Origin: Xanthomarina gelatinilytica
GTDB taxonomy: Bacteria > Bacteroidota > Bacteroidia > Flavobacteriales > Flavobacteriaceae
Assembly: GCF_000348685.1 (NCBI RefSeq)
Contig: NZ_ANLA01000015.1
Location: forward strand, 1 to 64,000
DNA length: 64,000 nt
Reading direction: 5' to 3'
Below the pieces are notes generated by a model. It saw only the letters and a list, made by a program, of their open reading frames with translations. It was not told the origin of the DNA and searched no databases. The position numbers and the translations under genes are program-made. Numbering within the stretch: the stretch's first letter is position 1; every line of letters starts with the position of its first letter. Below, piece by piece: positions 15,881 through 25,738 of the stretch.

Positions 15881-16918
15881 TTATTGTAAAGCTTCTTGTT
15901 CTTTAACAGCAATGTAGATTTCAGTAATCCAATTGGCTGGATTTGCTGTTTTTGTTGGGTCTGTAACATAAACCTCCAGCATTGGACCTTGTTCTGTATA
16001 CTCATAACCATTCTTTGGAATATAATCCATAGTAATTTGCCAAGCTTCTTTTAAATGATTGTAATTTCCTTTAAGCGTTGTTTTTATAGCTTTAAATGGT
16101 TCCAATTGTCCCGTTAGGATGTCGCTTTCAGTTGTAATTACTTGAGCAGTGGTTGGTACACAACTTGAAAACATGACCGAATTATTTGGTTCATCCCATT
16201 TATGATACAGAATAAAAGGAGGTCCTGCTGTGGTAATGTTGTTCTCCAATGCATATGATTTGACCTTGGACAACATGTCCTGCATAACGGTTTCAAAATT
16301 ATCCATTTTAGTGGATGTTGTATTGTAAAGATAGAAACCTCCACCATGTTGGGCCATACCATCCACTTTAATCGAATATACCTTCATGGATGCTGTTACA
16401 GTACTATCCAGTTTTTCAAGACCTCTTTCAAAATCTGGGCCAATCATATTATCAAAACCTCCAGAAAAAAGAGCATAGGCTTTAAATATGAATGGAATTT
16501 TATCAGAGTTCATTTTCCATGTTACTTCTGTCTTTCCTTGTTCTAAAGGAGTAAAATCCCAATGTACCTTAGATGGTTCAAAATCCCCAAATTGTAATTC
16601 CTGATCTATAGAAGTATGCTCAGTAGTGGCTAAAGTTTTCATCTTGCCCTTACCATCTTTGTCCACCCAAGAATAGGATCCTCCAATACCTTTGGTTTGT
16701 TCTCCCAAAGTGATTACGGTTTCAGGATCTTTTTCAACCCAGGAGGACCAAGCCTCCCAGTTTTTAAAATCTATCACGTTATTGTAAATAACTTCGGCAG
16801 GAGCATGTATGGTCCTACTTCGTTTAACTTCAAAAGAGTTAGGCTGTACAGCTATATAAATGGTAAAACCTATAATTAAAATTAAAATTAAAAACAGGAT
16901 ATATTTTAGTGCTTTCAT
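15881..16918 (-). CDS. SRPBCC plus GyrI-like effector-binding protein
   Basis: A 345-residue protein. A single N-terminal membrane segment (about 5-24) is followed by a polyketide-cyclase/START-like SRPBCC domain (about 28-175, RSRTIHAPAEVIYNNVIDFK then NWEAWSSWVEKDPET) and a GyrI-like / AraC effector-binding domain (about 185-340, AQHGGGFYLYNTTSTKMD, ending EVYVTDPTKTANPANWITEI). This domain pair is common in Bacteroidetes proteins of unknown role and suggests small-ligand binding at the membrane. It has a -7-like box (TATCTTTG on the minus strand, 16941-16948) and leads into crcB 9 bases downstream. Confidence 0.85.
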   Translation of the reverse strand: MKALKYILFLILILIIGFTIYIAVQPNSFEVKRSRTIHAPAEVIYNNVIDFKNWEAWSSWVEKDPETVITLGEQTKGIGGSYSWVDKDGKGKMKTLATTEHTSIDQELQFGDFEPSKVHWDFTPLEQGKTEVTWKMNSDKIPFIFKAYALFSGGFDNMIGPDFERGLEKLDSTVTASMKVYSIKVDGMAQHGGGFYLYNTTSTKMDNFETVMQDMLSKVKSYALENNITTAGPPFILYHKWDEPNNSVMFSSCVPTTAQVITTESDILTGQLEPFKAIKTTLKGNYNHLKEAWQITMDYIPKNGYEYTEQGPMLEVYVTDPTKTANPANWITEIYIAVKEQEALQ

Positions 16919-16976
16919 GGAAGGTTAGATAAATGTTTTTCAAAGATAATCAATTTTATACTATCCTAATATATGT

Positions 16977-16984
16977 TACATTTG
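16977..16984 (+). promoter_or_regulatory. Probable -7 box of the M49 peptidase gene
   Basis: TACATTTG fits TAnnTTTG and lies 25 bases before the ATG at 17010. The -33 element is poor. Confidence 0.45.
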
Positions 16985-17009
16985 CAGGAGAACAATTAAA
17001 ATAATAAAC

Positions 17010-19049
17010 ATGAAAGTTACATATGTATTGAGTTTTGCTTTAGCCTTTGCTGCTTTGGTATCTTGTAATGAAGATAAAAAGGAGCCTGTTTTAGAGGTTA
17101 CAGAAGTTAAAGAAGAAAAAACCTTCGATTATAATGTTGAGCAGTTTGCCGATATTAAAATATTGCGCTACCAAATTCCTGGATGGGATAATTTAACCTT
17201 AAAAGAACAAAAACTGGTTTATTATTTAACCCAAGCAGGTTTAGCAGGTAGAGATATTATTTGGGACCAGAATTACAGACACAATTTAAAGATTAGAAAG
17301 GCTTTGGAAACTGTGTATGCTAATTACTCTGGAGACAAAACATCTGAAGAATGGAAAGCTTTTGAAACTTATTTAAAGCGTGTTTGGTTCAGTAACGGAA
17401 TTCATCATCATTATTCAAATGACAAGTTGAAACCGGAATTCTCACAGGAGTATTTAAAATCGTTAATGGCAGAAACCAATGCATCATTGGAGGAGGACGC
17501 TTTTAACGTTATTTTTAACGAGGTAGATTCCAAAAAGGTAAATCAAGCCAAAGGAGTGGATAACGTGGCACTTTCGGCTGTTAATTTTTATGGACCAAAT
17601 GTTACCAATGCCGATGTTATAAATTTTTATAAAAACAAAAAATCCCCTAATCCAGACAAACCATTATCTTATGGATTGAACTCCAAATTAGTGAAGGAAA
17701 ATGGTGAGTTAAAAGAGTTGGTTTATAAATCTGGTGGCCTGTATGGTTCTGCCATAGACGAGATTATAAAATGGTTGGAATTGGCTCAAGACGTAGCTGA
17801 AAATAAAGCCCAAGGCGATGCTATTGGTTTATTGATAGAATACTATAAAACAGGAAACCTACAAACTTGGGACGACTATAATGTAGCTTGGACAGCAGCA
17901 ACAGAAGGTAACGTAGATTATATAAACAGTTTTATTGAGGTTTATAACGATCCGTTAGGTTACAGAGGATCTTACGAAACCATTGTTCAGGTAAATGATT
18001 TTGACATGTCCCAAAAAATGAAAGTACTATCCGATAATGCACAATGGTTTGAGGACAATGCACCATTAATGGATGCTCATAAAAAGAAAAATGTGGTAGG
18101 TGTTACATACAAGGTTGTAAACGTTGCTGGCGAAGCTGGAGACGCTTCCCCTAGCACGCCAATAGGTGTTAATTTGCCAAATGCCAACTGGATTCGTGCA
18201 GCTGTTGGTAGTAAATCGGTTTCTTTGGGAAATATTATTGAAGCCTATAATAATGCAGGAAGTTCAGACCGTTTAAAAGAATTTGTAAACGACGAAGAAG
18301 AGTTACAATTGGAAGAACAATACGGACAATTGGCAGATAAATTGCACACAGCTTTACATGAAGTTATTGGGCATGCTTCTGGACAATTAAACCCAGGAGT
18401 TGGAGAGACCAAAGAAACTTTAAAAAATTACGCCTCTACGTTAGAAGAAGGTCGTGCAGACTTGGTAGGACTATATTACCTATACAATCCTAAATTACAA
18501 GAATTGGGATTGGTGGACGATTGGAAAGCAGTAGGGAAAGCAGCTTACGATGGTTATATTAGAAATGGGTTGATGACCCAATTAATCCGATTGAACTTAG
18601 GAGACGATGTAGAAGAAGCTCATATGAGAAACAGACAATGGGTAAGTGCATGGGTTTATGAAAAAGGTAAAGCCGATAATGTGATAGAAAAAATAACACG
18701 AGACGGAAAAACGTATTTCAATATTAACGATTATGATAAGTTACACGAGTTGTTTGGGCAGTTATTAAAAGAAACTCAGCGTATCAAGTCTGAAGGCGAT
18801 TATAAAGCTGTTGAAACGTTAGTTGAAACTTATGGTGTAAAAGTAGACCAAGACCTTCATGCCGAAGTTTTAGAAAGAAACAAACAGTTTACGTCTGCAC
18901 CATACAGTGGTTTTGTAAACCCAGTTCTGGTTCCAGAAATGGATGCCAATGGTGAAATTACAGCTATAAAAGTAACGCAACCAGAATCTTTTCCTGGGCA
19001 GATGTTAGATTACAGTAAGCATTATAGTTTCCTTCCAGAGGTAAATTAA
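17010..19049 (+). CDS. Dipeptidyl-peptidase III-like lipoprotein (family M49)
   Basis: A 679-residue zinc metallopeptidase expected to remove dipeptides from peptide N-termini. An SPII signal ends at C19 (AALVSCNEDKK), so unlike the classic cytosolic enzyme it should be lipid-anchored in the envelope. The zinc motif HEVIGH lies at 450-455 (HExxGH, the six-residue M49 form) and the second motif EEGRAD at 479-484 supplies the third ligand (E479/E480 region) and D484. The length matches bacterial M49 proteins. It is monocistronic, with a strong terminator at 19068. Confidence 0.93.
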   Translation: MKVTYVLSFALAFAALVSCNEDKKEPVLEVTEVKEEKTFDYNVEQFADIKILRYQIPGWDNLTLKEQKLVYYLTQAGLAGRDIIWDQNYRHNLKIRKALETVYANYSGDKTSEEWKAFETYLKRVWFSNGIHHHYSNDKLKPEFSQEYLKSLMAETNASLEEDAFNVIFNEVDSKKVNQAKGVDNVALSAVNFYGPNVTNADVINFYKNKKSPNPDKPLSYGLNSKLVKENGELKELVYKSGGLYGSAIDEIIKWLELAQDVAENKAQGDAIGLLIEYYKTGNLQTWDDYNVAWTAATEGNVDYINSFIEVYNDPLGYRGSYETIVQVNDFDMSQKMKVLSDNAQWFEDNAPLMDAHKKKNVVGVTYKVVNVAGEAGDASPSTPIGVNLPNANWIRAAVGSKSVSLGNIIEAYNNAGSSDRLKEFVNDEEELQLEEQYGQLADKLHTALHEVIGHASGQLNPGVGETKETLKNYASTLEEGRADLVGLYYLYNPKLQELGLVDDWKAVGKAAYDGYIRNGLMTQLIRLNLGDDVEEAHMRNRQWVSAWVYEKGKADNVIEKITRDGKTYFNINDYDKLHELFGQLLKETQRIKSEGDYKAVETLVETYGVKVDQDLHAEVLERNKQFTSAPYSGFVNPVLVPEMDANGEITAIKVTQPESFPGQMLDYSKHYSFLPEVN

Positions 19050-19067
19050 TAGGAAAATTATTAATAT

Positions 19068-19104
19068 AAAAAGCCTTAATGTTTTTGCATTAAGGCTTTT
19101 TTTT
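19068..19104 (+). terminator. Terminator of the M49 peptidase gene
   Basis: A stem AAAAGCCTTAATG / CATTAAGGCTTTT with a six-base loop (19082-19087) and a T-run to 19104, 20 bases after the stop codon. The flanking A-run means it could also work on the other strand. Bases 19105-19275 contain nothing else that I recognise. Confidence 0.85.
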
Positions 19105-19275
19105 GAGTTTCTATTGTTAAAACTTTCAAACCTATTTATTATTTATTGACACTGAATTTTAAAAGAATAAAATTTATGGCAAGTAATAATACGAGTATTA
19201 GAAACGTGTTCATGTTTATGGTTTTATGATACATCTAAAAAATTATAAATTGTCATCATTAATTTGTGGGTTAAT

Positions 19276-22200
19276 TTAATTTTTAACAAAACGTTTTATC
19301 ACTGTTTTATTTTCAGTTTGAATCTTTAAAAGATACATTCCTTCTGAAAGATTGGTTACATCTATCCTGTTTGATGGTTTTTCAATATACATGATTTGTT
19401 TTCCCAACAAATCAAACATAACAATTGAGTCAATAATTAAGTCTGTTGATATATTTAAAGTCGCCTCAGTAGGAACCGGATAAATGGATATGTTGCTATC
19501 TGTTTCTTCAAAATGTTCACTGGTTAAAGTACTATCAATAACTTCTACGTTAACAGAAACTGTATCTTCATTTCCAGAGCTATCCGTAACCGTAAGAACT
19601 ACGGGATAATCTCCAACAGCAGTAAAGGTGTTTATATCTATACTTAAAGTGAAATCACAATTATCCGTTGAGCCATTATCAACATCATCTGCTGTAATAC
19701 TTACAGAACCATTGCCTGCCAAATCTACCGTAATGTCTTGTCCATTAGCTGTTGGATTTAAATTGTCAATTACATTTACTATTGCAATTCCAGTAGTTGA
19801 AGCTCCAGCATTGTTGGCGGATGATACGTCCACATTGTTGGAGCCTAAATCCATACAGGAAAAGTTAACGGTTATAGCTAATGGGTTTCCACCAGTAACT
19901 GTAGTTACACCACAATCCACAGAGTTGCTAAACAATAAATCTTCGGCATTTATAGTGGCATTTCCAGTAGCATCCAGAACCACGTCAAGAGGTGTTGAAA
20001 GCACTTCGTAATTAAAGGTTATTCCCCAAGAATTTAAGGTTCCACCATCTGCACTAACACTATCCGATACCGTAATAACCCAATCTCCTTGCGTGTTTTC
20101 ACCGTCAAAAACAGATAAAGGGTTTTGTGGTATAAAGTTGCCAAATATAGCTGGTTCGGTAGTGGCACATTCTGTTTCTATAGGATTGATTGCTTCATCA
20201 TCAAAAGTTGCCAATATATTATTTCCACTACAACCGTAGGTTGATGCTGGAACACCTGGACGATCATAAATAACAGCAGAGGTTCCATTTGGTGATGTAA
20301 TGGTTATGGTTACATCGCCAACCCAAGAGTGAGTGATGTCTATATCCACGTTTAAATCTGTAATCACAACATTCGAAGCGACAGACATAATAGCTGTGTC
20401 GCCTGTTGGACTTCCATCAGGAATAACCATATAAGGACTGTCTGATTGTGACTCTGTAAATGTAATTAAACCACCTCCTCGTGTTATTATTTCCGGAGGA
20501 TTATTGGTGACATTTATTTGGTCTAAAAGCGTAATTGGTGTTCCCAGACAAAAGTCCGTTACATTATAATTTATATCCACCAAACTTTCTCCTGCTACAT
20601 TAGGATCAAAAGTAAATGTCAATCCATTTCCATCGTCTGTTACACCTAATCCACTGTACACCCCTCCAGTAGGCAATCCTCCAGAAAGGCCTGTTTGTAA
20701 GCCATCAGACAAACAAATCTCTTCAACAGTATTTAAACTTGAAAAATTAGGTGGTAAATCAAAAGCTTCGGTGCCATCACCTCTATCTGTTGATGAGCCT
20801 TGGCTGGCACTATAGCCTAAACCTCTTTTTGCAAAAGCATCCCAAATTAAACATTGGTATGCGCCACCATATAAAGCTTGGTCTGCTGCTAAAATGGCAT
20901 CACGACCATCTACAAAACCTGGGCTGCAGGGTTGTAGTATTAGGGCCTGTGTTACTAGATTTAATGCAATATTATTTCCACCTGTACCATTGTAAAAATC
21001 GGGGTCAAATCCTTGGTCGTCAATTAAATTCCATGTCATTTCCCATAACATGGCAGCCCAAACAGAGCCAACTCCATGAGGAACGGCTTCTGTTTTAATA
21101 TCGTCGTACGTATGTGGGTTTGTAGCGAGCAACGTGCTATATGGATAGGTTCTTATTCCTGGTCCATTGGCAGTTTCGCCAATTAGCCAAGTTCCCATGC
21201 CTCGAGAGTCTGTCCCAGTATCAGTAAATGTCATGGTTAAAAGCAACGCATAAAAATCACTCCAGCCTTCTCCCATTTGTTCATTGTTTTGAAGGCACAA
21301 TGAGTTTGCTGGGCCTCCAGTTAGCCTTGTAGAGATGCCATGTCCATATTCATGTACAATTACAGCATTATCCAAATCGCCATCCCTTGAACCACAAACA
21401 TACATTCGCATTCTTGGTCTAAAGCCGTCAACTGGTGTTGAAAAATTGGCATTGCATGATCCAGCGCCACTTTGCGCATGTGCATTAACAGAATCGCTTC
21501 CCAAGCCTCCATTGCCATAGTTGTTTTCTTGAAAATTTCCAGCAGCTTCATCCAATCCATATTGATAGGCCACATCATGAATAATGTTGTTCCAATAAAA
21601 CAAATTGGTAACTACGGCATCATCTGATTGTTCTCCAGGCGAATACACAGGGTTTATCGGGAAATCGAAAATTAGGTTTCCACCAGGACTATAGGTATAC
21701 CTATCGTCTGGTAAATCGTTATTGTCGTCTTCATCAAAAGCACTCACATTATTTCCTCTTGTGTTGGTATATTCGGCACCTTCAATCCCATCAATATCAT
21801 GCCAGCCATAAGGCGATGCAGTCAAGTTTTCAGGATTTGTCACTAAACTTCTGCCACCATGATTTGGAGACTCCGTAGGCATGGCGTATACATTGTAACT
21901 TGCTGCAGGAGCAAAAGGAATGGCAGGGAAATAATAGTTTTGAGATGTGTTACTATATTCAATGTCTTGAACAGGACCTATAAAATTTGAAGTGTTTTTA
22001 GTAGGATTACTAGGTGCGTGTTCTTCATGGTTGCCTAAAATGTTACAATAGGATGTTAGGTTGTCTTTGTCTATAATGGTACCGGAAACAGCATCTACGC
22101 GAAAATTCCACCAATCTGATGAATTGTTTTCAGCAATTGAAAGTTCCCAAACTATCGTGGTTCCAATATTTTCCCTGAAATAATACATAAGTTTAATAGG

Positions 22201-22671
22201 TATGTTTTCAGAAGAAATCCCAGCTTTATTAAAGATGGCTTGTTTGTTTTTCCCTTGTTCTTGCTTGATTATTTCAAGGTTACCTAAAGGATAATTCATT
22301 TGATTGGCAACCGAAACAATAGCTTGACTTGCATTTAAGGCAACCGATTTATTTGTAATGGTTGATTGGATGTTTTCCAAAAAATTATTGTGAGATAAAA
22401 TTACAGTTCCAGAAGCATCAAAATGAATACTGGATTCTGTGCCTTGAACCTCTATGCCATCAACAGCTTGTCTTAAGTAAACATGTCTAATACCAGTTTT
22501 TTTGCTAACATAATCATTAGTAATTACGTAAGAGTTGTTTTTCTGTTTAATCAAAGTTTCTAAGGAAATGCCAGTTTTTTTGTTGGAAATTCTTTGATTG
22601 GGTTTTTGTTGGGCAAATAGACCATTTGTAAGCATACAAACAATCAGAAGCATTCGGATAGAATTTTTCAT
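19276..22671 (-). CDS. M36 fungalysin-family metallopeptidase with T9SS tail
   Basis: An 1131-residue secreted zinc protease. The order is: signal peptide about 1-20; an FTP/PepSY propeptide about 50-215 (YVITNDYVSKKTGIRHVYLR); the M36 catalytic domain about 230-640 with HEYGH at 440-444 and downstream GEGWSDFYALLLTM, which supplies the third ligand; a P-domain (proprotein-convertase-like) about 735-865 (VDIDITHSWVGDVTITITSP); a beta/HYR-like region about 870-1045; and a type A sorting domain about 1055-1131 (YPVPTEATLNISTDL, EGMYLLKIQT, VIKRFVKN). The likely role is extracellular protein degradation. A P-domain in an M36 enzyme is common in marine Bacteroidetes. Confidence 0.95.
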   Translation of the reverse strand: MKNSIRMLLIVCMLTNGLFAQQKPNQRISNKKTGISLETLIKQKNNSYVITNDYVSKKTGIRHVYLRQAVDGIEVQGTESSIHFDASGTVILSHNNFLENIQSTITNKSVALNASQAIVSVANQMNYPLGNLEIIKQEQGKNKQAIFNKAGISSENIPIKLMYYFRENIGTTIVWELSIAENNSSDWWNFRVDAVSGTIIDKDNLTSYCNILGNHEEHAPSNPTKNTSNFIGPVQDIEYSNTSQNYYFPAIPFAPAASYNVYAMPTESPNHGGRSLVTNPENLTASPYGWHDIDGIEGAEYTNTRGNNVSAFDEDDNNDLPDDRYTYSPGGNLIFDFPINPVYSPGEQSDDAVVTNLFYWNNIIHDVAYQYGLDEAAGNFQENNYGNGGLGSDSVNAHAQSGAGSCNANFSTPVDGFRPRMRMYVCGSRDGDLDNAVIVHEYGHGISTRLTGGPANSLCLQNNEQMGEGWSDFYALLLTMTFTDTGTDSRGMGTWLIGETANGPGIRTYPYSTLLATNPHTYDDIKTEAVPHGVGSVWAAMLWEMTWNLIDDQGFDPDFYNGTGGNNIALNLVTQALILQPCSPGFVDGRDAILAADQALYGGAYQCLIWDAFAKRGLGYSASQGSSTDRGDGTEAFDLPPNFSSLNTVEEICLSDGLQTGLSGGLPTGGVYSGLGVTDDGNGLTFTFDPNVAGESLVDINYNVTDFCLGTPITLLDQINVTNNPPEIITRGGGLITFTESQSDSPYMVIPDGSPTGDTAIMSVASNVVITDLNVDIDITHSWVGDVTITITSPNGTSAVIYDRPGVPASTYGCSGNNILATFDDEAINPIETECATTEPAIFGNFIPQNPLSVFDGENTQGDWVITVSDSVSADGGTLNSWGITFNYEVLSTPLDVVLDATGNATINAEDLLFSNSVDCGVTTVTGGNPLAITVNFSCMDLGSNNVDVSSANNAGASTTGIAIVNVIDNLNPTANGQDITVDLAGNGSVSITADDVDNGSTDNCDFTLSIDINTFTAVGDYPVVLTVTDSSGNEDTVSVNVEVIDSTLTSEHFEETDSNISIYPVPTEATLNISTDLIIDSIVMFDLLGKQIMYIEKPSNRIDVTNLSEGMYLLKIQTENKTVIKRFVKN

Positions 22672-22856
22672 GTGTGATAAAATTAGATTAATAGCGTTTT
22701 AAAGATACATTAATTATTTAATTGTCAGATAAATAATATATATAACAACAAATCGTAACTAAATATTAATGTCATCAATAAAAGTCTATAAAAAAAGAAA
22801 CCAAAAGGTTAACACCTCTTTAAAATAAACAGTTAAAATAAATAAGATTAGGGTGT

Positions 22857-23042
22857 TTATTTAAAAAACCACTTGATGGAGGCAATAAAAACAATGAAGG
22901 ATATAAAGGCAACCAGTATCCAAATGCTCCCTTTGTAATAACGTTTATGAAGTTTTAGGTCGTGCCTGTAGGTATAGAAGACAACGATTATAAAAGCAAT
23001 AGCAAATAAAATTCCAAAAACCCATTGACCATTTGTAAACAT
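22857..23042 (-). CDS. Small two-helix membrane protein of unknown function
   Basis: The reading frame is open from a TTG at 23060, but I prefer the ATG at 23042 (61 residues, MFTNGQWVFGILFAIAFIIV). A -7-type box (TATTTTTG on the minus strand, 23058-23065) overlaps the TTG, which would then not be transcribed in full. Two hydrophobic segments (about 7-24 and 40-57) flank a basic loop, HDLKLHKRYYKG. There is no known function. It is divergent from the MazG-like gene at 23117. Confidence 0.65.
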   Translation of the reverse strand: MFTNGQWVFGILFAIAFIIVVFYTYRHDLKLHKRYYKGSIWILVAFISFIVFIASIKWFFK

Positions 23043-23116
23043 ATCCTTAATTTTAGGCAAAAATACGAAAACATCTTTATAAGATTTCCATTTTTGGAAA
23101 TGAAATCCATATTTCT

Positions 23117-23506
23117 ATGAAAGATAAACTAGAAGCAGTTAAAGCATTTCATACAGCTTTTAAAATAGGACATCGTGAAACACCAAAAGCCCATTTGGGT
23201 ATGGAAAAAAACATGTTACGCTATAAGTTGATGCGAGAGGAAAACGAAGAATATTTAGAAGCAGCCAATAATAACGATTTGGTAGAAGTGGCAGATGCTT
23301 TGGGCGACATGCTTTACATTTTGTGTGGCACGATAATAGAGCATGGATTACAATATAAAATTGAAGAAGTTTTTGATGAGATACAACGTAGCAATATGAG
23401 CAAGTTGAGTGAAAATGGAGAGCCTATTTATCGTGAGGACGGCAAAGTCCTAAAAGGACCAAACTACTTTAAACCCAATATCTCAGAAATTTTAGGGAAA
23501 GAATAA
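23117..23506 (+). CDS. MazG-like nucleoside triphosphate pyrophosphohydrolase
   Basis: A 129-residue cytoplasmic all-alpha protein. The Mg2+-binding pattern of the MazG / phosphoribosyl-ATP pyrophosphohydrolase superfamily is visible: EENEEYLEA (E-x-x-E) at about 38-46 and EVADALGDMLY (E-x-x-D type) at about 55-65. It is expected to hydrolyse an (d)NTP to the NMP plus pyrophosphate, as a house-cleaning enzyme. It lacks the second MazG repeat and any HisE context, so the substrate is open. It has a single-gene layout, followed 71 bases later by the convergent ilvE. Confidence 0.85.
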   Translation: MKDKLEAVKAFHTAFKIGHRETPKAHLGMEKNMLRYKLMREENEEYLEAANNNDLVEVADALGDMLYILCGTIIEHGLQYKIEEVFDEIQRSNMSKLSENGEPIYREDGKVLKGPNYFKPNISEILGKE

Positions 23507-23577
23507 ATAAGGTAAAAACAAGGGATGGATTTCTGAATGTTTAAACTGCATAAATTCAGTTTACTCATAATGCAGAG

Positions 23578-24648
23578 TTATTTCACCTCATGTCTCCAAC
23601 CGTGTTTGTCTTCAGAAAGATTGTGTTGAATGTCCTGTAATTGCTTTTTAAACTTGCTGGCGTAAGAGTTTTCAAGATCAGGAATTTCAAAGACTTCATT
23701 TCCATGTTCAAAAGCAGAAATCGGACTTACCACAGCAGCAGTACCAGCACCAAAAATTTCCTTTAAACTACCATTTCTTGCAGCTTCCTTAATTTCGGTT
23801 ACAGGAACACGTCTTATTTCCACGGTTACACCATTGTCCTCTGCCAATTGGATGATGCTTTTTCTTGTAATTCCATCTAAAATCCTATCGCTTGTAGGAG
23901 CAGTAACCAAACGGTCATCAATCCTAAAAAAGATATTCATGGTTCCGGCTTCTTCTAGATATTCGTGTGTATGTGCATCAGTCCAAATTATTTGCTGATA
24001 GCCTTTTTCTTGAGCTAGAGAAGTAGGGTAAAACTGTGCAGCATAATTTCCGGAAGCTTTAGCAAAACCAACACCTCCATCTGCAGAACGGCTGTATTTT
24101 TCAGCAAACAACACGCGAACTTTACCAGAATAATAAGCCTTTGCTGGAGAGCAAATAATCATAAATCTGTAGGTGCTAGCTGGAGAGGCCGATATGGCTG
24201 GCTCAGTGGCAATTACAAAGGGCCTAATATACAAGGAGTTTCCAATACCAGGTTGTATCCATTCCTTATCCATTTTCAATAAGGTTTCCAAACCAGCAAA
24301 AAAATAGTCTTTCGGAAATTCAGGCATAGCCAGTCTAGCCGAAGATATATTTATACGTTTATGGTTGGCTTCTGGTCTAAATAACCAAATTTTCCCAGCA
24401 TTGTCTTTATAAGCTTTCATGCCTTCAAATACGGCTTGACCATAATGAAAAACTCTAGCTGAAGGTTCAAAAGTCATGGCCTGATAAGGCATGATTTTAG
24501 GTTGTTGCCATTTGCCGTCAATAAAATCGCAAACAAACATGTGATCTGTAAAAGTTCTTCCAAAGGCTAGGTTTTCAAAATCGACATTTTCAATCTTAGA
24601 AGTTTCAGATTTTTGGATGTCAAGGTTGGTATTTAAAGAATTTATCAT
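23578..24648 (-). CDS. ilvE: Branched-chain amino-acid aminotransferase
   Basis: A PLP enzyme of fold type IV that interconverts Leu, Ile and Val with their 2-oxo acids in the cytoplasm. I use the ATG at 24648 (356 residues, MINSLNTNLDIQKS); the frame also extends to a TTG at 24663. The class-II BCAT signature is intact: GQAVFEGMKAY at about 70-80, the PLP-binding lysine K197 in GFAKASGNYAA, the turn EYLEEAGTMNIFF, and GTAAVVSPI near 315-325. It stands alone, convergent to the MazG-like gene, with no ilv operon beside it. Confidence 0.95.
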   Translation of the reverse strand: MINSLNTNLDIQKSETSKIENVDFENLAFGRTFTDHMFVCDFIDGKWQQPKIMPYQAMTFEPSARVFHYGQAVFEGMKAYKDNAGKIWLFRPEANHKRINISSARLAMPEFPKDYFFAGLETLLKMDKEWIQPGIGNSLYIRPFVIATEPAISASPASTYRFMIICSPAKAYYSGKVRVLFAEKYSRSADGGVGFAKASGNYAAQFYPTSLAQEKGYQQIIWTDAHTHEYLEEAGTMNIFFRIDDRLVTAPTSDRILDGITRKSIIQLAEDNGVTVEIRRVPVTEIKEAARNGSLKEIFGAGTAAVVSPISAFEHGNEVFEIPDLENSYASKFKKQLQDIQHNLSEDKHGWRHEVK

Positions 24649-24721
24649 GGCTTTTAATTTCAATTGCGAATTTATAAAATTAAACTAGGATAAAAAACCA
24701 AAACTTTTTTTAAAAAATACG

Positions 24722-24729
24722 TATCTTTG
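24722..24729 (+). promoter_or_regulatory. Probable -7 box of the DUF4920 operon
   Basis: TATCTTTG matches TAnnTTTG exactly, 32 bases before the ATG at 24762. The -33 region is a T-run without a clear TTTG. Confidence 0.5.
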
Positions 24730-24761
24730 ACGCTATTCTTAATTAAATTTTTGAAATTATC

Positions 24762-25277
24762 ATGAAGCACCTTTTTACACTTTTGGCTTTAACCTTAGCA
24801 TTTGTTTCTTGTAAGAACAATACAGAACAAAACACAGAACAAACAGTGAAAACCGAAGAAGTTAAGGAAATAGCTTATGCCTCTTTTGGAGATAAAATTG
24901 AAGCTAATGATGCTATAGAAGCCAAATTAATGGCAGACACTTATAAGGATTTAACTGTAGGGGACAGTATTTCCACAAAAATGGTTGCTAAGGTAGATGA
25001 AGTATGCCAAGCCAAAGGTTGCTGGATGAAATTGGATTTAGGCAACAATGAACAGGTTATGGTTAAGTTTAAGGATTACGGGTTTTTTATGCCGAAAAAC
25101 ATTGCTGGAAAAGAAGTTATTATAGATGGAAAAGCTTATGTAAGCGAACTCTCTGTTGAAGAACAACGTCATTATGCCGAAGATGCAGGTAAATCCGAAG
25201 AAGAGATAGCTGCAATTACAGAACCTAAGCGCACATATTCTTTTGAAGCCAATGGTGTTTTGCTAAAAGAAGAATAA
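24762..25277 (+). CDS. DUF4920 lipoprotein
   Basis: A 171-residue lipoprotein (lipobox ending at C17, LAFVSCKN). The DUF4920 core is clear: YASFGDKIEANDAIEAKLMA, KVDEVCQAKGCWMKL with a C-x-x-x-x-C pair, VMVKFKDYGFFMPKN, and RHYAEDAGKSEEEIAAITEP. The fold is thought to be OB-like and the two Cys may bind metal or form a disulfide; the function is unknown. The stop codon is directly followed by the ATG of the CXXCH lipoprotein at 25278, so the two are translationally coupled and probably work in the same envelope process. Confidence 0.9.
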   Translation: MKHLFTLLALTLAFVSCKNNTEQNTEQTVKTEEVKEIAYASFGDKIEANDAIEAKLMADTYKDLTVGDSISTKMVAKVDEVCQAKGCWMKLDLGNNEQVMVKFKDYGFFMPKNIAGKEVIIDGKAYVSELSVEEQRHYAEDAGKSEEEIAAITEPKRTYSFEANGVLLKEE

Positions 25278-25736
25278 ATGAAAAATTCCTTCTTTGGTAT
25301 ATTAACACTATTACTTTTTTTTGGTTGTAACCTTGCCAAGGAAGAGGTTGTTGCTGAAAAGGAAGAGGTTATTGCTGAAAAAGATGAGGTGGTTTACGAT
25401 ATGTATCAACCATCTGAAATGGCAAACCTCATGAACCAGATGTTTGCAGAAAACCTACAATTGAAAAAAGATATTTTAGCAGGCAAAATACCAACAGAAT
25501 TCCCATTGGATTTTTTGAAAATCCATACAGCAGAACTTTCAGAATTCAAAAGTAGAAACGAAACATTTCAGAGTTTTTCCAAACTTTTTATAGAAAGTGA
25601 AAAAGAAATTTTCAACACAGAGTCCCAAGTTCCCCTAAAGGAACGTTACAACAATACAATCAACCTTTGTATCTCTTGTCACCAAACGGAATGTACTGGA
25701 CCAATCACTAGAATTCAGAAACTATTAATTAAATAG
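25278..25736 (+). CDS. Lipoprotein with a single haem-binding CXXCH motif
   Basis: A 152-residue lipoprotein (C17 in LLFFGCNLAK). After a short acidic repeat (VVAEKEE, VIAEKDE) comes a helical region and, near the end, CISCHQTECTGPI, a CXXCH at 131-135 that would attach one c-type haem. M48, M52 and M55 are possible distal ligands. This looks like a small monohaem cytochrome c-like protein of the envelope. There is no gap from the DUF4920 gene, and the tRNA methyltransferase starts only 2 bases after its stop. Confidence 0.75.
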   Translation: MKNSFFGILTLLLFFGCNLAKEEVVAEKEEVIAEKDEVVYDMYQPSEMANLMNQMFAENLQLKKDILAGKIPTEFPLDFLKIHTAELSEFKSRNETFQSFSKLFIESEKEIFNTESQVPLKERYNNTINLCISCHQTECTGPITRIQKLLIK

Positions 25737-25738
25737 TT

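Noticed and set aside
19628..20011. 127-codon plus-strand frame inside the M36 peptidase gene
   Set aside because: It lies wholly antisense to a well-supported domain region and has no start signal or family match.
20751..21098. 115-codon plus-strand frame inside the M36 peptidase gene
   Set aside because: It is antisense to the catalytic domain region of M36 and has low-complexity H- and L-rich composition.
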